Of a DNA stretch of 29,780 nucleotides, positions 23,075-29,780 are shown piece by piece (the first letter of the stretch is position 1; every line of letters begins with the position of its first letter). This DNA is from an uncultured Clostridia bacterium (lineage in GTDB: Bacteria; Bacillota; Clostridia; Oscillospirales; Ruminococcaceae): positions 1 through 29,780 of the forward strand of contig CALLQQ010000061.1 in the NCBI GenBank assembly GCA_938014915.1, given 5' to 3'. The notes under the pieces were generated by a model that saw nothing but the letters and a program-made list of their open reading frames with translations, made no database searches and was not told the origin of the DNA. Made by a program: the position numbers and the translations under genes.

Positions 23075-24493
23075 TCATACAGTAGCCTCAAACCAGAATG
23101 TGCTTCCTTTCCCCTCGGTGCTGTCGACTCCGTATTTGAATCCGTGCATTTCCAAAGTGTTTTTTACGATATAAAGACCGAGTCCCGATCCGACGACTGC
23201 TCTTTTGTGCGATGTGTTTACTTTGTAGAATTTATCCCATATAAAAGGTATGTTCTCTGCGGCAATTCCATCGCCCGTATCGCTCACTTCAAATCGCACT
23301 CCATTTTCATTTCTATATAATCGTACGATAATCCGCCCGCCCTCACCTGTATAAGTTACAGCATTATTGATTAAATTGAGCATTACTTGCTCGATTCTCA
23401 CACTATCGGCATTGATTATGATGTTCGGCTCAATGCTAATTTCGAATTTATAACCAGCCTTTTCAATTAAAGAATCGAATCTTTGCATGAGTTCGGCAAG
23501 CCTATTTGAAATTTCATATGGTGCGGGATTAATATAGTTGTCGCCGGATTCAATCCTTGACATATCAAGAATATCGCTTACAAGGACTCCGAGCCGATCC
23601 GCCTCATCAATTATTACACCAATGTGTTCGCTCCTCCGATCGGCATCATCGCCGGAAATATCACGGATCATTTCAGCATAAGCCTTTATCATAGTGAGCG
23701 GTGTGCGTAAATCGTGGGATACACTTGCGATTAAGTCACGGTGCATACTATCTACCTTCGATATTTCCGCCGCCGCATAATTGAGCGTTTTCGATAGTTC
23801 GTCAACTTCGCCATATCCGCCCCCTTCAAAGGCGATGTTATAATCGCCCTGAGCGAGCCTGCGGGCCGATTTCGTTATTTTCGTAATTGGTCTAGATATT
23901 TGCCATGATATGAAGAATGAAATTATAAACGCAAGCAGCAATACGATGAATGTTATACGGTGGAGCTGACTTCTCAATATTTCAACTGTTGAGCCGATGG
24001 GGTCAAGTGATGCATATACAAAAATCATTGCTTTCATATCGGTCGGCGTGCCGATATATGTTCCAAAAAGTAAAGTTTCATTAACAGTTGGCTTGCCGTT
24101 TTTTGTATAAGTATGTTCTTGCACCTTATTATAAATTGCCCTACTTGGGCTATTAATCATCTCTTCACGATATTTCACAACTGAAGAAAAGGGCAATATC
24201 TTGTCACGGATATCCCATTGATCGATACTGTAAGTGAGGTTATTTTCACTATTAACAATAAAAATACTCAAGTCATCTTGACGTGTCACCAATTCCAGTG
24301 TGTCAAAGAATTCCTCTTTGCCGTATGAAGATATAATCTTTGCTGCTGAATCTAGCACTACTTTAGAGCGCATATTTTGATAATAACTTTGCAAAAAAAC
24401 AATTTGAAACAGCCATAGTAAAGTTAAAATAACGGCAGCAAACAATACTAGATACACCCATACTTTAAATTTCAGGCTCCTAATCCGCTTCAA
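23075..24493 (-). CDS. Sensor histidine kinase
   Basis: A 472-residue membrane sensor kinase. Layout: TM1 (about 12-34), external sensor region of about 140 residues (35-177), TM2 (178-199), HAMP (200-250), HisKA with phospho-acceptor His260 (SVSHDLRTPLTMIK), and the ATPase domain with N-box NLINNAVTY, G1 SDTGDGIA and G2 GSGLGLYIVKN. The kinase core has the order and spacing of the VicK/PhoR group. The external domain is not one I recognise, so the stimulus is unknown. The start overlaps the regulator's last 14 bases, giving tight coupling with the cognate response regulator. No cell-envelope transporter target is adjacent. Confidence 0.95.
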   Translation of the reverse strand: MKRIRSLKFKVWVYLVLFAAVILTLLWLFQIVFLQSYYQNMRSKVVLDSAAKIISSYGKEEFFDTLELVTRQDDLSIFIVNSENNLTYSIDQWDIRDKILPFSSVVKYREEMINSPSRAIYNKVQEHTYTKNGKPTVNETLLFGTYIGTPTDMKAMIFVYASLDPIGSTVEILRSQLHRITFIVLLLAFIISFFISWQISRPITKITKSARRLAQGDYNIAFEGGGYGEVDELSKTLNYAAAEISKVDSMHRDLIASVSHDLRTPLTMIKAYAEMIRDISGDDADRRSEHIGVIIDEADRLGVLVSDILDMSRIESGDNYINPAPYEISNRLAELMQRFDSLIEKAGYKFEISIEPNIIINADSVRIEQVMLNLINNAVTYTGEGGRIIVRLYRNENGVRFEVSDTGDGIAAENIPFIWDKFYKVNTSHKRAVVGSGLGLYIVKNTLEMHGFKYGVDSTEGKGSTFWFEATV

Positions 24494-25151
24494 ACTTATA
24501 CCCCATTCCTCTTAATGTAACGATGAATTTTCGATATTGTCTTAGCGATCTTCGTAGCATTTTAATATGCGTGTCGACGGTCCTGTCGTCGCCAAAGAAG
24601 TCATATCCCCATACTTCTGAGAGTAATTTATCCCTCGATAAAGCAACATTTTTATTCCTCACTAGATAGAAAAGCAAGTCGTATTCTTTCGGTGTTAAAG
24701 TTGCTTTATTCCCGTCTACAAAGACATTTCTAGCGGTGAAGTCAATTTCCAATCCTTCAAAGCGTTGAATCTCATTGCTGACTTTATCGGCATTATTTCG
24801 CTTAATAATAGCATTGATTCTAGCTATAACTTCTTTCGGGCTGAATGGTTTCACCACATAGTCGTCAATGCCTAAATCAAACCCATATAGCTTGTCATAC
24901 TCCTCGCCACGTGCGGATAGCATCATGACGGGAGTGTCCTTATATTTGCGTATCTCTTTAACAGCCATATATCCATCAATTTTCGGCATCATAATATCCA
25001 TGATGATTATATCGAAATCCTGCTCCTTAGCCTCTTCAATTGCTTCGCCACCGTCGCCAGCCTCGACAACGCTGAATCCCTCAAATTCTGCATATTCACG
25101 CAGCACTTTGCGAATTTTCTCCTCATCATCAACGATTAAAATTTTAAACAT
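24480..25151 (-). CDS. OmpR/PhoB-family response regulator
   Basis: A 223-residue DNA-binding regulator and partner of the downstream kinase. The receiver domain (1-120) has the acidic pair Asp8-Asp9, phospho-acceptor Asp52 (IIIMDIMMPKIDG), Ser79 (MMLSARGEE) and Lys101 (VVKPFSPKE). The C-terminal winged helix (about 130-223) carries TLTPKEYDLLFYLVRN, LLSEVWGYDF and VDTHIKMLRRSL, ending with LRGMGYKFEAD. I start it at ATG 25151, seven bases after AAGGAG; the GTG two codons upstream is only one base from that site. A palindrome (25165-25181) overlaps the leader and could be an autoregulatory site. The promoter -10 is probably TATAAT on the minus strand near 25201. Confidence 0.95.
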   Translation of the reverse strand: MFKILIVDDEEKIRKVLREYAEFEGFSVVEAGDGGEAIEEAKEQDFDIIIMDIMMPKIDGYMAVKEIRKYKDTPVMMLSARGEEYDKLYGFDLGIDDYVVKPFSPKEVIARINAIIKRNNADKVSNEIQRFEGLEIDFTARNVFVDGNKATLTPKEYDLLFYLVRNKNVALSRDKLLSEVWGYDFFGDDRTVDTHIKMLRRSLRQYRKFIVTLRGMGYKFEAD

Positions 25152-25164
25152 AAGCACACTCCTT

Positions 25165-25181
25165 AATTCGTCTGACGAATT
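25165..25181. promoter_or_regulatory. Palindromic site in the response-regulator leader
   Basis: AATTCGTC-T-GACGAATT: perfect 8-bp arms around one base, just upstream of the regulator's ribosome binding site. Its half-site GACGAAT recurs at 25294-25300 overlapping the ilvB -35 box, on the other side of the shared intergenic region. Confidence 0.5.
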
Positions 25182-25291
25182 TAAACATAGTTAATTCTTA
25201 TTATACAATACTTTGTGTTATTTAGGTGAAATATGCGTAAAAATATACGTAAATTGGTTTAAAATACGATTTATTTGGTGAAGTTGCTTGC

Positions 25292-25320
25292 TTGACGAAT
25301 GATAACAAAAATCGTATAAT
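25292..25320 (+). promoter_or_regulatory. Sigma-A promoter of ilvBN
   Basis: TTGACG (25292-25297), a 17-bp spacer and perfect TATAAT (25315-25320). The leader is about 43 nt and begins with a 9-bp hairpin (25325-25333 with 25338-25346). There is no room for a leader-peptide attenuator. Confidence 0.83.
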
Positions 25321-25369
25321 ATACTTTATAGTTAAAAAACTATAAATAAATTTAGGATGTGAGATAGCA

Positions 25370-27004
25370 ATGAACAAGATGACAGATAACAGAATGGATG
25401 TATCGTTAGCAATGGTAAAATGCCTAGAAAAAGAGGGGATTAAAGTCGTCTTCGGCTATCCCGGTGCGGCAATTTGCCCTTTTTATGATGCACTTTACAG
25501 CGCCGACATCCGCCATATACTTGTTCGCCATGAGCAGAATGCCGGGCATGCCGCCAATGGCTATGCTAGAATGACGGGTAAGCCCGCAGTATGTATTGCA
25601 ACATCGGGGCCCGGTGCAACGAATCTTATCACGGCAATTGCAACTGCCTATATGGATTCTATTCCGATGGTTGTAATAACAGGACAAGTTAGAAGTGAAT
25701 TAATCGGCCGAGACGTATTTCAGGAGGCCGATATTACGGGAGCGTCAGAGCCATTTGTAAAACATAGTTATCTAGTTAAAGATGCAAATGAAATTCCCGA
25801 AATTTTTAAAAGAGCATTCTATATAGCGGGGACGGGGCGCCCTGGTCCCGTATTAATTGATATTCCTATTGATATACAGCAGACTGAAATTGAATTCGAC
25901 TATCCTGAAAGTGTTGATATCAGGAGTTATAAACCAAGCAGTAAGGGGCATCCGCTGCAAATTAAGCGAGTTGTTGAAGCAATAATTGAAGCAGAGCGAC
26001 CTGTAATTTGTGCTGGTGGCGGCGTATTTGCATCCAATGCTAGCGAATTGATAGGTAAGCTTAGTGAAACGGCTGAAATCCCGATAGTTACAACTATGAT
26101 GGGAATTGGTGCAGTACCGTCAGAACATCCGCTCAATTTTGGCATGGTAGGAATGCACGGATCTAGAGCGGCGAATATTGCAATTAATCGCAGTGATTTG
26201 ATGATTATTATTGGAGCGAGGGTGGGGGATAGGGCAGTTGCCACTCCCGGTGTACTTGAAAAAAGAACTAGAATTATTCATATAGATATCGATCCTGCTG
26301 AGATTGGTAAAAATCTTGATGTTGCGATTCCACTTGTTGGTGATGCCAATATCATATTGTCGCAAATGCTTGAAAAAATCCCCAAGATGGAACATGACGA
26401 CTGGATTGCTACATTGAACGAGAAACGCAAAGAAATAGACATGAGCAAGGCGGAAGAGGGCTATATCAATCCCAATGCGTTCATTCGCATGCTATCGGAT
26501 TCGCTTGATGATAATGTAGTTTGCGTTGCCGACGTTGGACAAAATCAGATTTGGGCGGCGACAAGCTTCAATATTAAAAAAGGACGATTCCTAACATCGG
26601 GGGGCATGGGCACAATGGGGTATTCAGTACCATGCGCAATTGGAGCAAAGGCGGCAAGCCCCAATACCGAAGTTGTCGCGATATGCGGCGATGGTGCATT
26701 CCAAATGCAGATGATGGAGCTTGCGACTGCTTGCCAGCACGATATTCCTATAAAAATTGTAGTCATGAGCAATAACAGGCTTGGAATGGTTAGGGAGGTT
26801 CAGACAAGGCAATATGACGATAGATTATGCAGTATCTTCCTTGACGGTAGCCCCGATTTCATCAAGTTAGCCGATTCCTATGGTATTAAGGCACGCCGTG
26901 TTGATAATATTGATAATGCGCAGGAGGCAATTGACGAACTTATTTCGTCTAAGGGGCCATATCTACTTGAATGTATCGTTAGTCCGACCCATCCAACGCT
27001 TTAG
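25370..27004 (+). CDS. ilvB: Acetolactate synthase large (catalytic) subunit
   Basis: A 544-residue thiamine-diphosphate enzyme that joins two pyruvates to acetolactate (or pyruvate with 2-oxobutyrate) at the start of branched-chain amino acid synthesis. Family marks: catalytic Glu55 in VRHEQNAGHAANGYAR, then ATSGPGATN (82-90), and the ThDP/metal motif ICGDGAFQMQ through VMSNN in the C-terminal domain. A central FAD-binding domain lies between. Length is slightly below the usual 550-570. The start is ATG after AGGATGTGAG. The regulatory subunit gene follows after 11 bases, giving an anabolic, valine-sensitive type rather than a catabolic AlsS. No other ilv or leu genes follow in the window. 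Confidence 0.95.
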   Translation: MNKMTDNRMDVSLAMVKCLEKEGIKVVFGYPGAAICPFYDALYSADIRHILVRHEQNAGHAANGYARMTGKPAVCIATSGPGATNLITAIATAYMDSIPMVVITGQVRSELIGRDVFQEADITGASEPFVKHSYLVKDANEIPEIFKRAFYIAGTGRPGPVLIDIPIDIQQTEIEFDYPESVDIRSYKPSSKGHPLQIKRVVEAIIEAERPVICAGGGVFASNASELIGKLSETAEIPIVTTMMGIGAVPSEHPLNFGMVGMHGSRAANIAINRSDLMIIIGARVGDRAVATPGVLEKRTRIIHIDIDPAEIGKNLDVAIPLVGDANIILSQMLEKIPKMEHDDWIATLNEKRKEIDMSKAEEGYINPNAFIRMLSDSLDDNVVCVADVGQNQIWAATSFNIKKGRFLTSGGMGTMGYSVPCAIGAKAASPNTEVVAICGDGAFQMQMMELATACQHDIPIKIVVMSNNRLGMVREVQTRQYDDRLCSIFLDGSPDFIKLADSYGIKARRVDNIDNAQEAIDELISSKGPYLLECIVSPTHPTL

Positions 27005-27015
27005 GAGGTATTATA

Positions 27016-27516
27016 ATGAAACATACAATATCAATTTTAGTAGAAAATAATGCAGGTGTCCTGGCTAGAATTGCTGGATTATTTGCACGTAGAGGATATA
27101 ATATCGACAGTCTAGCAGTCGGTGTGACTGATGATGATACAATTTCACGTGTGACAATAGTTGCTGATGGGAATGACCATACGATTGAGCAATTAGTAAA
27201 GCAGTTGAACAAACTAATTGATGTTATAAAAGTTAAAACGTTAAAGCACGATGAGTTAATCTCACGTGAATTACTGCTTATAAAAATAAATGTCGAGCCA
27301 TCACAGCGTAGCGAAGTTATCACAACAGCAAAAATTATGGGCGCTAAGGTAGCCGATATTTCACGCAGCACAATGACGCTTGAAATTTCGGATACGGCAC
27401 AACATCTTGCAACATTTGAAGATTTGCTTTCGCCATACGGAGTAAAAGAAGTTGTCCGAACTGGTATCATAGCAATGCAAAGAGGCAGTGAGGCGATAGC
27501 CCTTAAATATAAATAG
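27016..27516 (+). CDS. ilvN: Acetolactate synthase small (regulatory) subunit
   Basis: A 166-residue regulatory subunit that activates IlvB and confers valine feedback inhibition. The N-terminal ACT domain (about 2-75) has HTISILVENNAGVLARIAGL and the GYNIDSLAVG segment. The C-terminal IlvN domain (about 80-160) includes SRELLLIKIN and the RTGIIAMQRG end. Length matches the family. The start is ATG after TTAGGAGG, 11 bases behind ilvB, so the pair is co-transcribed. No clear intrinsic terminator follows, and the next gene has its own consensus promoter. The usual gene name is ilvN or ilvH. Confidence 0.95.
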   Translation: MKHTISILVENNAGVLARIAGLFARRGYNIDSLAVGVTDDDTISRVTIVADGNDHTIEQLVKQLNKLIDVIKVKTLKHDELISRELLLIKINVEPSQRSEVITTAKIMGAKVADISRSTMTLEISDTAQHLATFEDLLSPYGVKEVVRTGIIAMQRGSEAIALKYK

Positions 27517-27598
27517 CCTTAATTTGATACGCATATCGCTTTTTCATTGCAGGATGCATTGCATTGAAGTATGCATTACCTATTTTACTGCACTTCAA

Positions 27599-27627
27599 TT
27601 GACAATGCAGATATAAAGGTTTATAAT
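27599..27627 (+). promoter_or_regulatory. Consensus sigma-A promoter of the hemolysin III-like gene
   Basis: Perfect TTGACA (27599-27604), a 17-bp spacer and perfect TATAAT (27622-27627). Predicted start near 27634. This rules out the in-frame ATG at 27571 as the translation start. Confidence 0.9.
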
Positions 27628-27666
27628 CGTTGTAGATATAAACTAAACAGTAAAGGGGAATTATTG

Positions 27667-28308
27667 GTGGAGAAAAATAAGAAAAGCTACACGCTGGGCG
27701 AGGAGATCTTCAATGCTATATCGCATGGTACGGGTGCCCTCCTTTCCATTGCTGGTTGCGTCATTTTAATAGTATTTTCTGCTATACATGGTGATGCATA
27801 TTCAGTGGTAAGCTCCGCAATTTATGGTGCATCTTTGATAATTCTATATACAATGTCAACATTATACCACTCAATCACAAATGTAAAAGCGAAAAAGGTA
27901 TTTAGGATACTTGATCATTCGACGATTTTCATCTTAATAGCTGGAACATATACGCCGTATACATTGGTTACCCTCCGTGGTGCGGTAGGATGGACGATAT
28001 TCGGTATAGTATGGGGAACGGCGGCTTTCGGCATTGTGCTCAATGCAATCAGCATTGACAGATTTAAGAAAATATCGATGGTATGCTATATCTTAATGGG
28101 GTGGGCCATCGTAGCAGCAGTAAGACCGCTATATCAAAATCTAAGTAAAGGCGGGCTAATCCTCCTTGTCGCTGGCGGAATTTTATACACAGTGGGAATA
28201 ATCTTCTATGCTATGAAGAAGTATAAATACATGCATTCTATTTGGCATTTATTCGTTGTCGGCGGTAGTGTCCTTCACTACTTTTCGATACTCTTATATG
28301 TAATATAA
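27667..28308 (+). CDS. Hemolysin III family (PAQR-type) membrane protein
   Basis: A 213-residue protein with seven membrane helices belonging to the HlyIII/PAQR family. Bacterial members are linked to membrane homeostasis and are not proven toxins. Metal-site motifs are present: HGTGALLSIAG near the N-terminus, LYHSIT, DHSTIFILIAGTYTPY, and HSIWHLFVVGGSVLHY close to the end (His residues of the last helix). I start it at GTG 27667, eight bases after AAAGGGG and downstream of the consensus promoter; TTG 27664 is a close alternative. Starting at ATG 27571 would add 32 residues that lie before the transcription start. Monocistronic, with a terminator after it. Confidence 0.92.
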   Translation: MEKNKKSYTLGEEIFNAISHGTGALLSIAGCVILIVFSAIHGDAYSVVSSAIYGASLIILYTMSTLYHSITNVKAKKVFRILDHSTIFILIAGTYTPYTLVTLRGAVGWTIFGIVWGTAAFGIVLNAISIDRFKKISMVCYILMGWAIVAAVRPLYQNLSKGGLILLVAGGILYTVGIIFYAMKKYKYMHSIWHLFVVGGSVLHYFSILLYVI

Positions 28309-28314
28309 CGATGG

Positions 28315-28346
28315 AAAAAGCCCTCACTTTTGTGAGGGCTTTTTTG
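28315..28346. terminator. Bidirectional terminator between the HlyIII gene and mgtE
   Basis: A 13-bp stem (AAAAAGCCCTCAC, 28315-28327, with 28332-28344) with a TTTT loop. A- and T-runs flank both sides, so it serves both convergent genes. Confidence 0.93.
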
Positions 28347-28366
28347 TACCTATATAAAGATGATAA

Positions 28367-29704
28367 TTAAATTTTGAGGAATACTCTTGCGACGGAGAAA
28401 TATATTAGTAGAGAAAATGTATCAACGATAGTAGTAATTAGGGGGCTAGCCATTATAGCAGGATCTAACTTTACTTTATCTGCAAGAATTGGTAAGATTC
28501 CGCCGATAACTTTTGACATTAAAACTGTAAAAAATAAAGTAGTAGTAACAGTTAGTGCAATGGCTAAATCATATCCCTGTACTAACCATATTCTTAAGAA
28601 GTTAACCACACAAAGGGCAAGTCCAACAATCAAGCTAACGCCGAGTTCTTTTTTTATAACACGGAAAATATCCTTAAATTTCACTTCGCCAAGTGTTATA
28701 CTACGAATTACAAGAGTCGATGCTTGTGAACCGGCATTACCGCCCGTATCCATTAACATTGGTATGAAAAATGTTAATGCGACAACTGATTCTAAGGCAA
28801 GTTCGTATTTACTGAGTATCAACCCCGTTAAAGTTGCTGAAATCATTAATACTAGCAGCCAGCCGATTCTTTTTTTAGCTAGTACCAATACGCTAGTATC
28901 AAGATACGAATCGTCAAAAGGCTCAATCGCAGCCATTCGGTGGAAGTCCTCAGTTGCTTCTTTTTCCATAACGTCTACAATATCATCAATTGTGATAATC
29001 CCAACTAGCCGCTGTTCATTATCGACAACTGGAGCGGCGATAAGGTCGTAATTCTTGAATACATCTGCAATATATTCTTGATGGTCGTGCGTCTTGACGA
29101 ATATAGGCTCGACCTGCATAACTTCGGAAATTTTCGTATCGACATCTAATAATACTAGATCTTTTAGTGAAATTGTACCTTCAAGATGCCTTGCCTCATC
29201 CATTACATAACATGTGTAGATAGTTTCACGGTTAGGCGCATGCCTGCGGATTCTATCAAGAGCATCACTAACAGTCATTTCTTTCTTTAAATCGACGAAT
29301 TCGATAGTCATAAGACTGCCCGCCGAATCATCGGGATACATTAGGAATTGATTGATTAATTTCCTTTCCACGTCACTTGTGTGTTTTAGTATTTTTTTGA
29401 TTACATTCGCCGGCATTTCTTCTAGCAGATCGACTTTATCGTCAAAATATAAATCGGACAAAATGTCAGCAAGCTCTTTTTCATTGACAAGGTCGGAAAT
29501 TTCCGCCTGCCTATCTATTGAAAGGTATGAAAACACATCGGCAGCGACACCTTTCGGCAATAGGCGAAAGGCTAGGAGTGCTTGCTTTTCATCTAAGGAA
29601 TCGATGAATTCAGCAATATCGAATGATTGCCCGTCCTTTAGTTCGTCCTTCAATTTTAGATATTTTTTCTCTTCTAGTAGTTGCGTCATATTTGAAAAAT
29701 CCAT
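28367..29704 (-). CDS. mgtE: Magnesium transporter MgtE
   Basis: A 445-residue Mg2+ channel/transporter in the cytoplasmic membrane, gated by cytosolic Mg2+. The N-terminal helical MgtE_N domain (about 20-125) is followed by two CBS domains (about 130-190 and 195-250), a plug helix, and the five-helix pore domain (about 278-445). The pore signature PMLMDTGGNAGSQ is at 315-327, including the ion-site Asp. Length matches the family. The start is ATG, with AGGGAGG seven or eight bases before it. Only 76 bases upstream are in the window. I see no M-box riboswitch in them, but most of such an element would lie outside. Confidence 0.95.
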   Translation of the reverse strand: MDFSNMTQLLEEKKYLKLKDELKDGQSFDIAEFIDSLDEKQALLAFRLLPKGVAADVFSYLSIDRQAEISDLVNEKELADILSDLYFDDKVDLLEEMPANVIKKILKHTSDVERKLINQFLMYPDDSAGSLMTIEFVDLKKEMTVSDALDRIRRHAPNRETIYTCYVMDEARHLEGTISLKDLVLLDVDTKISEVMQVEPIFVKTHDHQEYIADVFKNYDLIAAPVVDNEQRLVGIITIDDIVDVMEKEATEDFHRMAAIEPFDDSYLDTSVLVLAKKRIGWLLVLMISATLTGLILSKYELALESVVALTFFIPMLMDTGGNAGSQASTLVIRSITLGEVKFKDIFRVIKKELGVSLIVGLALCVVNFLRIWLVQGYDLAIALTVTTTLFFTVLMSKVIGGILPILADKVKLDPAIMASPLITTIVDTFSLLIYFSVARVFLKI

Positions 29705-29780
29705 AAAAAAACCTCCCTTACTACTATTTGTTGCACAAAAGATGTACTACCATCACGCAAATTAATCAGTCATCTAAGTA

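Noticed and set aside
27571..27666. N-terminal extension of the hemolysin III-like protein from ATG 27571
   Set aside because: A perfect sigma-A promoter lies inside it (27599-27627), and the added residues do not resemble the family.
28374..29051. A 225-codon open frame on the + strand
   Set aside because: It lies wholly antisense to mgtE, whose motifs are complete, and has no ribosome site or recognisable domain.
29705..29780. M-box magnesium riboswitch upstream of mgtE
   Set aside because: Only 76 bases are visible and no M-box-like conserved pattern can be seen; the full leader lies outside the window.

Overview
The window reads as an AT-rich chromosomal segment of an anaerobic, endospore-forming Firmicute of the class Clostridia. 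The evidence is a yabP-yabQ-divIC-yabR sporulation and division cluster, a pyruvate formate-lyase with its radical-SAM activase, an iron-sulphur class I fumarase subunit, consensus sigma-A promoters, strong AGGAGG-type ribosome binding sites, and frequent GTG/TTG starts. I cannot name the genus. I see no rRNA, tRNA, CRISPR array, insertion sequence or phage gene, so most of the window looks like ordinary core and near-core chromosome.

Left part (1-9304, all + strand). It begins with the end of an OFA-type MFS transporter, a conserved helical protein and a GNAT acetyltransferase. An ABC-export operon follows: a VanZ-like membrane protein, an ATPase, and two FtsX/MacB-type permeases. Next come a methyl-accepting chemotaxis protein with almost no external sensor domain and a cytoplasmic GH43 glycosidase.

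Middle (9344-14797). A minus-strand typA/bipA gene has a clear promoter. It is divergent from a translationally coupled pair: a 71-residue Gly/Ser-rich peptide and a DUF6734-like protein with a DxD motif. Convergent to these are two small membrane proteins with Gln/Pro-rich tails, one carrying a zinc ribbon. They are divergent from a SipW-like signal peptidase homologue whose catalytic Ser position is Glu and which carries a long acidic tail.

Right-centre (14859-25151, all minus strand). This holds a DegV protein, an amidohydrolase/fumarase-alpha operon without the beta subunit, the yabP-yabQ-divIC-yabR cluster with a candidate sigma-E promoter, pflB-pflA with a long structured leader, and an OmpR-type two-component pair. 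On the right are ilvB-ilvN and a hemolysin-III family protein (+), then mgtE (-).

Most units are separated by well-formed hairpin terminators, several bidirectional between convergent genes, so operon limits are unusually easy to read. The most promising places for new biology are the peptide/DUF6734 pair (11429-12516), the catalytic-Ser-less signal peptidase homologue (13874-14797), and the orphan fumarase alpha/amidohydrolase operon (15795-17833). All functional statements come from reading motifs; no database search was run.
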